NCBI GenBank assembly: GCA_017562135.1
Contig: QEYB01000715.1
Location: forward strand, 992,001 to 1,056,000
Length of the DNA stretch: 64,000 nt
DNA from: Dipylidium caninum
Taxonomy: Eukaryota > Platyhelminthes > Cestoda > Cyclophyllidea > Dipylidiidae
Reading direction: 5' to 3'
Part shown: positions 39,401-50,800 of the stretch, in pieces
How positions within the stretch are numbered: the first letter of the stretch is position 1
Layout of the letters: each line of letters begins with the position of its first letter
Position numbers and translations under genes: made by a program
Notes under the pieces: model-generated
What the model saw: only the letters and a program-made list of their open reading frames with translations
The model's database searches: none
Told to the model about the DNA's origin: nothing

Positions 39401-42400
39401 TCTCCGAATACGTAAAACAGTATTCCATAAAGGGACAGATTTCGCTTGCAAACGAGATCGTCGAAAAACTGATCGCGTCGGACCATGTGATGGAGGTTTG
39501 CTTGGAAGCTGTCAAAAACGGGAATTTCTCGGTCACTAGACATGCGGCTGGCCTGTGGCCTGCTACCAAGGCGGCCCTCACGGCGGAATTGCGTGCATTA
39601 CCTCTTAATCAAGTGCCTCTCCATCCTACATTCCTCCCATTCTTAGTTTATTTGATATGAAGTGTTTGTATTTTCTCTAGGCACAATACCTCCTGCAGCG
39701 ATGGATGTGGGCCCTTTTCGAGCTCTCCATCGCGCAACTAGTGTTGGAAAGTCTGGGAATAGTTCAGGACGCGAACCACCGCAAGCACTAGCATTGCATT
39801 TAATAACGGGTGTCCTGGAAAACGAGCAACTGGGGTCCGCGATCCTCGCTACTTCTTCACCCCTTGGGAGCGATGATTGGCTCACCGCCCTCGTTTGTCG
39901 AGTCGCTCTGCCTAACTTCACAGCCAACGAGTGGACTGTCGCCAATGGCTCCCTTCAACTCTTCTGTAGGCGTCTCTCTTATTTACTCACATTTGGTTTG
40001 TGGAATTCCCCTGACAATTAATTCCCATTACACGATCATGAATAGCAACTATAGAGTTTAAAATTACTGCATCTGTATATTAGTAAGGTTGTTTTTTGTG
40101 AAACTGTCGTTGAACGTTAGGAGCTTGTGGTAAATAATCATTCTCCTGAAATTACACGAAGATTGTTGGTGTTAAACAGGGTTTACACAGATTTTGACTT
40201 CCGACGTGTTTTGGGTCTTACAAGCATATTGAACAAGAAGGAAAATAGCGAACATCTTGACTACTAGTAAATAGAGTCTTATAAGACTGCTCCATCGGTT
40301 TAGTTTTTATCTAGACTATTTTTCGTGTACTGCTGACATCTTAGCTGCAATAGTGAAGCGTCTAATCGGCTCGTTGAATTCGCGCCCGGCAACGACAGTG
40401 GCGGATGTGTTCGGCCGCTATCCTGCCCTCTTCGATGCTTTTGTGCGCGTCCTCTCAAATCACGTCACTGACGTGCGCGTGTCATGGAGTGCCGCCGTTC
40501 CTCTTCTCAGTCTCCTGTCACGCCTTGACTCGTCGCCGGATACATCTTTTCCGTATGTTCACCTTCTCATGATATCTTCGCTTGACATTGAATGGTATAC
40601 ACTTCGCTAAATTTTGAAGTCTATACGAGAACTTATATAAGGTCTACCGGAAATTTTATTCCGTTTTCATGACACCAGTTTTCGACACAGAGCACATGCT
40701 TAGTTGGTGCATGTTCGCCTCTCTATCTTTAGCGCGTGATGTATACTTTACTTACGTAGCGAATTAACTAAAAACAAAGTTGATTCACGTTAGTCTTAAA
40801 TGTGATGAAACGATAAAATTCATTTGCGCCACTGTATTTTATGCGAATTTCAACAAGAAACGCCGCAGGAGCATGTTGAGATTTATTGAATGTGCAGAAG
40901 ATGGCTCGAAAAAGCTGGAACGCGTGAGTTCAGCCTTCCCGACGAGCGACGTTCTGGACGACCATCTTTGATCGAAGACGATGTCGTTAAGACCAGGTCG
41001 CCGCAAGATCCTTTTCTAACGGCGTCGGCGATCGCGAAAAGGCTCAATTCAGCTCGGGAGACCATTTCGGAGGATAGAATTGATGGGAAAACATTCGAGG
41101 TGGGTGCCACACCGATGAACTCAGAGCAGCTTGGATGATCGAGTCGTCACATGCACATCTCTGCTTGCTCGCAGCAAAATCGAGCCACTGTTGAAGCGGA
41201 TTGAAAGTGAGGACGAAAAGTGGACCCGCAAAATCTCACACTTCCACGTCTAACGCAAGTCTCTGATGTGTATGGTGGGACATTCGAGGACCCCAATAGA
41301 CTACGAGCCTTGAGAGGCTGGCGAAAAGCTCAATTAGGAGAAGTATGGTGAGCAAGTGGACAATTTGGAGACAACGATGGCCGAGAGACGGAACATCATG
41401 CTGCATGGTGCCAAGGGCAGGCCACACGCTGCCTCGGGGACCGGCCAGAAAATTGCAGAAGTAGACTGGAAAATTCTGTCGCGTCCACCATATTCGCCGG
41501 ACTCAGCACCCTCCGACTAGCATTTGTTTTGGTCCTTGCAAAGTTTTTTTCGAAGGGAAAAAATTTAAGAATGGCGGAGATATCAAACAAGCATTGACTC
41601 ACGTTCTAGTATCAAAATATAAAATATTATTTAGGAAAATGGGATGTACAAATTGTTCTCACACTGGCAATAAGTCATCAGGGATAGTGGCGATTATATT
41701 AGTTAATAATACGGTAGACGTAACTTTCCGGTAGACTTTATATTTCTCTATTTGTGTGGCTAAATTGAGGTGTCATGAAAACAAAAGGATACATTTCGAA
41801 ATATCTGCGTAAGTTCAATAAGTAATTTACAATTCTTCAGCGAGGAGAGCAAGAAGAAGATGCGGGAATGTTTGTGGAGATATTTATCGCATCAATCGGC
41901 AATAATTCGCCGCCTCGCTGGGAAGGCGTTCGTAGCCTTTTTAGCGTCAGCCACCTCGGCCTCCCCGGGCTCTGTCCTTTTTCCTCTCTCGGGCTGGCTC
42001 AGCCACATATTTCGAACGGCATCTCGAGATGACAATGACATGTTCCATCGCGTCGTCGCAAGTAATGCCATCAGCGGCGAACTCTTCCTCCTTGAGTCAT
42101 GGCTTGAACGTGCGCCCACCAGCGACGAGGCCGCCGAACGCGCTAAGTACGTTCATTCTGGTCACCTGGTGGAGATGCAATGTCATTAATTGGCGTTAAA
42201 CGGAATAATCAGGGAGATCTTCAAATTCGCCACTTTATTATTTGACATATTCAGCATAGTCAATTTTTATTTCGTTGCTTTTATCGTAATATCTGCAGTT
42301 TTTCATTGTGCCTCCCTAAGCGATAGTCTCAAGTGCCGTTTTTAAAGTCACCGACTGAAGCCGCACCAAGTGGCAGGTACACCCCGCTCCTGTAATGAAG

Positions 42401-45189
42401 CCATTCCATGTATAGGCATGTTCCGTCTATTTCAGCACCTGTATCCTTAGTTATAACACTATGACTGATATTTGTCATGCTTGAGTTCTTATAACCTTAT
42501 TAGGTCTCGAGATTATCAGCTTTGTTTTATTTTGGCTGCTTCAACATCCCTCATAACATCAGATGAGTCTTGGAGATGATTCCGAAGTTGAAATCCGAGA
42601 AGAAAGGAGTGAACAAAGGTTATGGCATCGAGTACGACGAGTAATAAATACACTTGAGTATTATGTTTTGACAAAAATGGGGATTGTGCAATCACATAGC
42701 TAAATCCACGAGTTGTTTAGCCGCGCATTAGGCCCTAGCGAATAGTCGTCATGGCATCTCATTTAATATTGCATCAGCTGTGCTGAGGAAAGAGGGCTTT
42801 AGATGAACCATTTAGCCTAAACGATGCCTATGAATTGCTGTTGTGTGGAAGTACGCATCGTTGGTAAGAGTAAAAAAGGTGTTGCAGAATATTGGAAGTC
42901 TGTTTTCCCCACGATCGGTGAGCACTGCCCAAGTGTATCAAAGACGACTGCATATGCTCAGACCAAAGCAGCTCTCATTCTGTGTGGACTTGTGCCCACT
43001 CGTTCGTCTATTTTCAAACGAGATTCCTCATTTGAAAGCTATCGATTTGACGAATTTCAGTGAGGCCTCCGCCGTTTCACCTTTCCACAGCATTGCCTTT
43101 CCCCCGTGACGCCTCTTTAGGCACATTGACTGGCCTGCCGCGATAAACCACATCAACAAGTGGGCCAGACCTAGAACGAAAAGCTGGTACCTGGCGGCCC
43201 AGTTGGCGCGGGTATTGCATCTCGTCTTCGTGTACATTCCCACCTCAAAGAGACCTCGTTATCACAAACAGTTTCGTTATCTCTGCGATTACAACCGGTG
43301 GCGGCGTCATTCAAATGACCTTCTCAATCAGGTTACGGTTGCTTTCTGAGTATTTCCAGAGCATCATGTCTAATTTCTTGTTATCATTGCCTTTCTCATT
43401 TTTACCTTTAGTCTTGCTTCCCCCTATTTTATTCGGCCTTCTACGACCTCTACAACACATTAAATGATTTCAAGAGCCTATCCTTTGAATCGACGATATC
43501 TTTTCCACATCCCCGAACAACTACATGGACGCGAATGTTTTAATTCACCTCCTATCACATGCCGGAAGCGGAATGGACCCTGATCTTAGTGAGGTCGTCG
43601 CTGGCACGGTTCTCCCCTTCAATGCCTTGCCTTTAGCGTCAGACATTTGTGCGACAACTTGCGAGACCGAAAGCATGGTTGTTCGTTGCCTTGAAAGGTT
43701 GACGACTTGGCCTCTCACAAAGGCTCAACAGAACGCTCTTCTTCCAAGCATTCTTTTGGCTATTGCCTCTCCGATAACTCGACTCAACGATGCTCCGGCG
43801 CGCTGGTGAGCTGCTGTGTTCCATCACTTTTTTAAGCTTCGTCCCTTCTCTGATCTTGCAATACTCCTCTCATGATTTCTATCTTTCTTTCACTATTCTC
43901 TGAACTGCGTTTGTAACTGTTTACTGCGCTTGCGACTTTATCAGTGGTTAGAAAAAATTGTCGGAACAAATTTTGCTTTTCACACTGGACATGTGGAATG
44001 TTGTCTTCCTTTTTAGCAAATATACTGTCTGGTGGGTTGAGCACTTGGGGCCTTGTCTTTGCATAGAGGGAACGAATGAGCATTCTAGACTAAAGGCCTC
44101 ACGAGCCCTTCTCGCGTGGCTTGATTCTGAAGTGAACCCTGCGGTTGAACTTCCCACCCCCCAATTGTCTATGTAAGGTTTCCTCTTATCTCGTCATTTC
44201 TCAAGTCCGAATTCTTCAAATAATTGAGCTGATTTTATGTGTTCCTCTTTTACTCCGTTAGTATTCTTCGCCTGCTTTTTTGCGGACTTTTTGACGAATC
44301 CGCTGACGTACGCAATGTGATGGGCCGGGCTGTGGCCCGCTTGGTCGGCCTTCAATATCCCGTCTGCTCCCTCGGGGGAGCCCACCTCCTTCTTTTTGGC
44401 CTTCCCGCTTTCCTTCAAAAGTCTGTTGATTGGATGCGTGATTTCTTCCAGTCTCAGCTTGATGCTATTGTCAACCGAGCCGAAAATTTACACAAGCATC
44501 GTGAAATGTATGAAAAAGCATCTCTTCACCTTCTGCTCTACTTTCTATTACACTTTTCGTACCATGCAGGAAAGTTCACTCCAAACCCTGTTTTATTACT
44601 TATGTCTTACACAGACTCGTATTTTTCTTAACAAGGATCGTTTTCATTTGTTTCAGTAATGTTTGTTATGAGCCGGACTCCATCAACCCGTACTTCGATG
44701 TGCAACTTGTTCTTTCCCTCCTCTTTTCGGCCTTGAGGTGTTCCGGAGCAGACAAAATGGTACGTAAACTTCTTGGGTGCTGAATTTTCAAAAAGTGCCA
44801 CCATAATTACATAGGTTCTTAATGCAGTTTTGATCCAGGTCATATTTTGCACCCTGTCTGGAGCCTCGAAATTTACAGAACTTTTCGTTTCTCGTTAACT
44901 TCTTTCATATCCGTCCCATTATTTTCTGTGAAATACGCACGTTTGTGTTTTCATAATACAACAAACATAGAGTTCCTTAATACTCGGATGTAGGTAATGT
45001 TCGCTGTTGTCTTTTATCTACCTTGCCGGCATGATATCTTAGGATCTGGCCGCAAGGGCCTCAGCAGCGCTCGTAAACCTCTGCAACTACATGCCCAGTG
45101 GTGAAAACCTGCGTTCTGTCGCTCTCATTTTCACCTCAGCCAGCCTCTACCAGGCAACACTGGCCAAGCGATTGGCCTCTGGGTCCTGA
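33486..45189 (+). CDS. THADA: THADA homologue, tRNA 2'-O-methylation regulator
   Basis: THADA (yeast Trm732) is a large armadillo/HEAT-type protein that partners FTSJ1/Trm7 to 2'-O-methylate tRNA position 32. Supported exons: 33719-33788, 33823-34070, 34102-34392, 34571-34677, 34788-34920, 35070-35153, 35230-35490, 36651-37008, 37174-37380, 37552-37730, 37907-38070, 38147-38283, 38552-38800, 38868-38961, 39005-39086, 39127-39273, 39355-39592, 39681-39965, 40345-40552, 41841-42146, 43121-43331, 43412-43536, 43590-43805, 44017-44172, 44262-44573, 44657-44759, 45043-45189. They sum to 1706 codons in one frame. A first exon 33486-33530 (MGERSQQWVLRRDLQ) is possible. Diagnostic matches lie in the DUF2428 region: VTRHAAGLWPATKAALTAE (human TRRSAGIPFYIQALLASE), LQLFSAIVKRLIG (LLFSALITRIFG), VFGRYPALFDAF and IIRRLAGKAFVAFL. 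Human THADA is about 1950 aa, so upstream exons may be missing. Ends of exons at 37730 and 39592 are the least certain. Confidence 0.85.
35790..36370 (+). mobile_element. Degenerate mariner element, internal part
   Basis: It sits in a THADA intron (35491-36650) in the same orientation. Broken frames carry mariner transposase signatures in order: a segment like SALLRHLRTRNDD, then ITCDEN with YGNRKRS (36094-36130, the first catalytic Asp motif TCDE), then VIIHYSFLP, then a decayed second-Asp motif NAARRPHKA. Stops and frameshifts interrupt it throughout. No terminal inverted repeats were found, so the ends are approximate. Confidence 0.75.
40640..41740 (+). mobile_element. Degenerate mariner element with TIRs
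   Basis: The element lies in THADA intron 40553-41840. Left end AGGTCTACCGGAAATTTT (from 40640) and right end (reverse complement of 41721-41738) AAGTCTACCGGAAAGTTA form imperfect inverted repeats, flanked by TA, the mariner target dinucleotide. Inside, one frame has REFSLPDERRSGRPSLIEDD and FLTASAIAKRLNSARET (the paired helix-turn-helix region). Later frames have PPYSPDSAPSD (third catalytic Asp of DD34D), a stop, and after a frame change EGKKFKNGGDIKQAL. It is about 1.1 kb, short of the usual 1.3 kb, and cannot encode transposase. Confidence 0.85.
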
Positions 45190-46086
45190 GTGCTTCCAGT
45201 TCCTGCAACCCCCACTTGACTCCTTTGCCATACTTGGAGTCGATTGTCGTACCAACGGAGTATACACCTTTTCCACAGCAATGACCATGCGAGAAGGACC
45301 GAATTCCTTTTTCAGTTTTTACTCACATTTTTCTTCTTGTAAGGATGTAAACGTCTTGTGGACGGTGCATTATTTGTTTTGGCCATTGTTTTCGTGTGGG
45401 GCAGTTCCCTTTTTCATAGAGTACAACGGCGGTTCTGTACAATTTTTTGGCCGTAGTGAGCGCGCGATTTTAATCAAGCTCCCATCTTTAAAATCATCTT
45501 CCGTATAGGGGTTCGGAGACCTTGACACCATTCTTTAGAGCATACCTTTTGACAGCTCCACATTCCATCGTTCATGAGTGTGATTCCCTCAATATCAGGT
45601 TTGCACTGCGATTTATCCCCGAGGGGTTCTTTAGGCATTCAGACAATGTCTGTCATTTTTATCTGGTGATGCGGTAGCCTGCAAATGCCGATTAGGTCAG
45701 GTCTTTCCAACTGGCAACTTCGATCCTCACCACCTGCAACGACTAAGTTCTGACCCATTATTGTCCCCTGTGGGTGATGTGCAATGGAGGCAGAGGACGT
45801 GCTTTTCTTGAATGCTGTCGGTTTGAAGGCCAGGTTTGTGGGTTTCGTTCTGCTTGGAATCTTTTAAGCCGACACAGGTAGGTCATTGGCGAATTAGTCG
45901 CCTTCTTCGGGGCGTTGCGACACGCCAGTTGGCAGGTCGGCAGTTGAGGCGCCCATCACGTGGAGCGTGCGGGTCCGGGGCTAATCGATCAGGCGTGCCT
46001 CCCGCGTCTTCTGTGAAGTCACGTCACTTCACCTCCTGATTTCTTTGGCCAAAATTCAACTTTTGTTAGCTGCAACATTTGCGTGC
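45190..46086. other. Spacer after THADA
   Basis: The 0.9 kb between the THADA stop and the orphan ORF. An open frame runs through 45098-45508, overlapping the last THADA exon out of frame, and has no recognisable motif. A short ATG frame at 45789 (MEAEDVLFLN) could be a first exon of the downstream ORF, but its splice phase is unproven. Confidence 0.4.
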
Positions 46087-47139
46087 ATGGGAGTAGTTCC
46101 TTTATTTCAGTGTGGCAGGAATGCAGGCTTGTTGATGCGATTCACGGCAAATAATAACAATTATAAATCCACTAGACGGAATAGGAAGAAGAAATATAAT
46201 TCCCAGGGATCTCCGGTTAGCTCTCAACAGTTACTGTCAGGTTCTCGAGGGAAGTCCAATATTTTTGATCACTCGGATCCATCCATCAGATCTTTCAGCA
46301 TCTTCACCCCACCTGGAAGGGAAAACAGCTACGAGACGACCTCCTGCCCCATCATCGATGATCGGTCGAACTCGGCATCGCCCACGCGGAGACAACCGCA
46401 TCCTGCCGGAATGAACACTTTTAGAGGTTTCGGCCAAACGCCAGGTCATGCGGAACGTATCCTGGAATGGCCTCCACCTGAACCGCGCCCAATTTTCATT
46501 CGTCCCATTGTTCCCCAATTTGGTGTGATGTTGGGTGGTCTGCCTCGGCTTCCACAAAACCAAGACGTCTGGTTCTTCGGTCCCACAGCAAATATACACC
46601 AGCTGATTTTTGAGAGTGTACCAGATGTGATAGAAGTGGATGACGGCAATCCAAGTGAAGAAACATCTCCCCAGTTGTTACGGGAAGGAGGCTCTGGATT
46701 CCACGGAACTGCGAGTGACTCAACAATAAACACTGATATCCGCACTCTTGAAGCAGTTGGGGGTGAAAGTCGGGAAGCAGGATTAAGAGTCGATAATGAA
46801 GGGGGAATTACTCGTTCGTTAGTGGCGTCGCCCGGCGAACCGTTAGCTTCAGAGGCACAAATACCTGCTGAATCGGGCCAGTCAATCGAAGAAGCTTACG
46901 CGGAGCTGGCGCCGGGGTTTTCAGTTACGCCATCAAATGACGAAGTGTATAATGCAATTCTTGTGCAGCAAACCAATTCAGAACCGCCTCCGCGACCGAT
47001 ATTCTTCGTAATAGTTGACACAAATGAAGGTGGACCCGCTGATGATGAACAACAAGCCGCCCAGTTCCAATTCGCACTGATGCAACTCTTAGCTCAGTTG
47101 GAATCTACGTCCGACGAAGAGCCTCCCTTCGAGAGGTAG
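46087..47139 (+). CDS. Orphan proline/acid-rich protein
   Basis: I do not recognise this protein. The frame is open from just after an in-frame TAA at 45982, and the first ATG is at 46087, giving 350 aa. Alternatively 46111 is an exon start, since TTCCTTTATTTCAG precedes it. If 46045 (TTG) upstream is included, the N-terminus looks like a signal peptide (AKIQLLLAATFACMG), but no ATG precedes it. Visible features: a basic STRRNRKKK stretch, a Ser-rich region, two similar motifs PPPEPRPIFIRP and PPPRPIFFVIVD about 160 residues apart, a long acidic middle, and a C-terminal helix-prone QFQFALMQLLAQLES. AATAAA lies 33 nt after the stop, which supports a real transcript end. It is flanked by THADA on the same strand and CSTF3 in convergent orientation. 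Confidence 0.6.
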   Translation: MGVVPLFQCGRNAGLLMRFTANNNNYKSTRRNRKKKYNSQGSPVSSQQLLSGSRGKSNIFDHSDPSIRSFSIFTPPGRENSYETTSCPIIDDRSNSASPTRRQPHPAGMNTFRGFGQTPGHAERILEWPPPEPRPIFIRPIVPQFGVMLGGLPRLPQNQDVWFFGPTANIHQLIFESVPDVIEVDDGNPSEETSPQLLREGGSGFHGTASDSTINTDIRTLEAVGGESREAGLRVDNEGGITRSLVASPGEPLASEAQIPAESGQSIEEAYAELAPGFSVTPSNDEVYNAILVQQTNSEPPPRPIFFVIVDTNEGGPADDEQQAAQFQFALMQLLAQLESTSDEEPPFER

Positions 47140-47897
47140 ATGCTTTAGCCCTCATTCAATTCCCTTATTCAAATAAATTTATTTAATTTTAAGTAATGGA
47201 TACGCCCACTTAGAACGATTCACACGTTACCCAAATCCGCCTTGTCGCATTATCTCGACTTGGTTTACTGTTGCGCACCGCCCCCCTCGCCCCTTTAAAT
47301 TAGGGCCGAGGCAACCGAATCTACTGAAGGAACCAATCATCGAAGAATACAAATCCAATTCCACTAAGCCTCCTACGAAAATCTAAAAACTAGACACTGC
47401 ATCTACCCAGCCTGACACAGTCGCAAACGCCACGTTGCGCAGCAGCCACCACTTCTCATCAATTATCGCAGTAACTCACGTGACAGCGTAGCCAGCGGGA
47501 CACCACACCTCATCCGATTATCTCACCTTGTCAAAGTAGATGCAAGTTATTACCACTAGTCTTTGCCTCCACGGTCATTTGATATGCAATGGCTTTTCGT
47601 TGTCGCTCAACCTTCGATTACGTCTTAAAAGTTGTCGGATAAAAACTGCAGCGAGCCCTCTCTCTCGAGGTCACGGTGACGATCAGCCAGCCCATTTGCT
47701 ATACCTTTCCACTTAAATTACCAAGATAGCTGATTGAGCACGCACTCTCAGAGCCAAGTCGACAAGAGGGAGCACCTCTAACGGCAAAGTTTAGTTAAAG
47801 GTGCGAACCATTTTCAATAGATTTAAAGATGGAATAACGGGTATGAAATATGTACAAATATAAACACCCGATCGTGTTCAGATTATAGTAGCGGCCG
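47140..47897. other. Convergent 3' spacer
   Basis: This region lies between the orphan ORF (+) and CSTF3 (-). A palindromic AATAAATTTATT at 47172-47183 gives a poly(A) signal on both strands. No gene was seen. Confidence 0.5.
47172..47183. terminator. Two-way poly(A) signal
   Basis: AATAAA on the plus strand (47172-47177) abuts TTTATT (47178-47183), which is AATAAA on the minus strand. The plus signal fits the orphan ORF. The minus signal would give CSTF3 a 3' UTR of about 0.7 kb. Confidence 0.55.
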
Positions 47898-50800
47898 TTA
47901 AACAACATTGTGGCGTTTAGTCTGTCGCAGTTTAAAGATATCAAGAACGCCTCCGGAAGTGACGTTAGGGCCACTACTACCACCACCCGTCTCAGCATCG
48001 TCATTAAATGCCGAGTCATCTTCGGCTTCCTCCTCGAGCTCCACCTCATCTTCAGAGTCACCGAAAGCGTTGGTAGTTGCCATGGCGGAGCGTTTTCTGC
48101 CCGCCACCACTCCTTCCTGCTGTTGCTTTCTTCGACGCGCTGCTGCGGCCATCAGCAATTGCTGAGGCACCGCATTGGACATCTCAATTGAAATTGCGGT
48201 TCCCGCGTCGATGTTGGTCATCGCCACATCCTCCGATTCCGCCATCACCTGTGCGATATAATCTAGAATACAAAAGGGGGTGTTGAGCAACAGACTAACA
48301 CAAATTGTGCCATTCCGTCAGAATACAAAAAAAGCAAATAGAAAATCTCATTAATGTCTTATTAGGAAAGGGGTTGAGTATGGCCTAATGCCTTGGAGTT
48401 ATTCTAATACTTCGTCGAGGATAACGAGTTCTGTGTATGTAAGCCAGTATTTAACAAGTACCTTTATATGCTTATCAAAACCATTTAATGAGGAGAAGCA
48501 CTAAAATCAAAGACAGTGGCGTAGCACAAAACGCTTCGGTGCTAAAAATAACGTAAATTTCGTAGACAGAGTCGACTTTTCGAATTATTGCGCGCTAATT
48601 CTGAGTACGTACAACCAAGTAGACGAACCGTGACGCGTGACTGGAACAATGGCCAGTGAATATATGCGACAGAGCTAGCAAAACGTGAAACGAATCATGA
48701 AAAATCGTCAGAAATGCAAATTTAAAAAGGAACCCGCACCCTCGGGTATCTCAAGATTGAGGAAGTGTTCCAAGAACTTATCAACTTGAACGAAGGGCCC
48801 CTGAAAGCAGTCAGGAGGAGGGAGCATGTGGATAAGCGCAGAGGCAGCAGGTGGGGGAGGAAACTCGCCACCAGCAACAGGATGGCTACCGGTACGTGGG
48901 TAGGCTTTTGGTTTGAAAGGCAGCATTTGTGAGAAGTCGGGCTGCGGGAAGGTTGGCTGCTTCGTGCTGCCACTGGGCAGAATGGTTGAACCGTCACCCA
49001 CATCGGCTAGCGGCAGTGCCGACTGGTTTGAAACACTACCCCCGACACCAAATTGTATATCCTCGCCCAATGAACCCGAACCCACGGGGTGCAAGAAGAC
49101 CCCGCCGACGCCGGTAACATTAAGCTTCGCCAATTCCTACAAACACTAACAGTAAATAGTAAAGGCCAAGGATCTAGCCTATTCTACAGTCTATAGCGGA
49201 GCAAGATCGAAAACAACAATGGAAGTCAGATGCCACAAATGGGGAGTTAGGGGTGACTTGCCCGATAGCCGAGGGATCTCAATTCCGATTCGGAACAAGG
49301 GAATAAATCCAAAAATCGGTATCGATCTATCAAAAGGGCTGTCTCGCGGCCCTGGAATTCTTTCACATTCTCGATTGCTTTAAGTCGACGCTTCTCTATT
49401 TTCTGTACACTGGCGAGATCCCCGACCTGAATGCACAGAAAATAAACTGAAATAAAACATCCGTAGAGGTGAGGAAACCAAAAATACTGTATATGGCTTT
49501 GGAAATAGACACTCATTGACAATGAAAGTACAAAGGGAAAAAATCGAGAACGTCAGGGCAGGAACATCATCAGCCACATCTAATTACAGTATAATAAAAT
49601 ATAAAAGAAATAAAAGGCCACATGTCCCAGAACCAAATTTTAACAAAGATGCGCAAATTATTCGGTCTGATTCGGTTGGTTCGTCAATGAAATGTATGAC
49701 AAGAGTCACTATTTATAATTAAAATTAATACTTCTCGGGAGACAAAGCGGCATGGGCCATTCAATCAATTTCCACTTGGCCGATGGGTCTCTTTTGAGAA
49801 AAAATGTCCAGAGCAGGATCCTTTACCTGAAGTTCGAACTGCAAGAAGCGGGCCCAGATCGATCGAGCACGTTCGGTGGTAATCTCATCGGATCCGAGAG
49901 CGCGCTCGAAGAGCACTCGCGTATTATTATCTTCATTGAGATGAGACATATACTCAACGTAGCACAGCACGAAATCAGAGTTGCTCGCAAAACGCTTCAT
50001 ACCCAATTCAAATATTTGTGTCCGATAGACTTAGCCTACAAATAATTTTTCAGGCTTTAGCATGTCATAAAAAGGTGCTAGATGACTTTTAGATAAGGTA
50101 AAGCCACAAAAAAATGTAAAGACTTATGATCGCCTCAAATCATTCAAAATTTGTAAGTAAAGGTGAATAGACGATAAAATATTGCCCTCCGAGGTATTAA
50201 TCAAGCATTCTTTTAGATAAGTCATGAAACACTGCAAAAGCAAATACTTTAATGCTAATGAGGAAGGAAGAAAGGCTCACTTTGCTACAGAAGTATTCCA
50301 TCAAAGCCGCACTCACGAAAACCTGATAACCCACACGAGGGTCATCGCGTGCCAACTTAAAAACCAAACGCGCCGATAGAATCCCCTCACAGCGACGTGC
50401 GAAGCGCATGTACTGAATGTACGGCTGAATTCAATTTAATGGAAACAGGGCGTGATCAAGTGCGTCATAAGATTATTAAGTTGAACCAATGATCAACTGA
50501 CCAGAGTTGGATCGACACTATCTAGAGAAATCAGTTTTTTGTAAATGCTGTGGACCTTAGCATACTTGCACCGACCCTCCTCGTAGTCCGCATAGGCGAA
50601 ATAAAGCATGATATTATTCTTTAGCAGATTGATACCTCGTTCGTACATCGCTGCTGTGTCATCGGCAAATTGTGAAGCCATTGCTTGATCCTATCAGTCA
50701 AAAAATGGGCGATTAGAAACGGCCAATAAACCACAAGGTATATACATGTTTAGCCATGAAATCAACAAAAGACATTGCATAAGTCTCAAATAAAGACTTA

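Noticed and set aside
45098..45508. Open frame of 136 codons after THADA
   Set aside because: It starts out of frame within the last THADA exon and has no motif or poly(A) context that supports it.
50197..50280. Frame continuing past CSTF3 exon 7 ([16 protein letters not shown])
   Set aside because: It loosely resembles the expected AFKIFELGLKK, but the true continuation [11 protein letters not shown] is found at 50010. Exon 7 has a standard GTGAGC donor and this frame soon stops.
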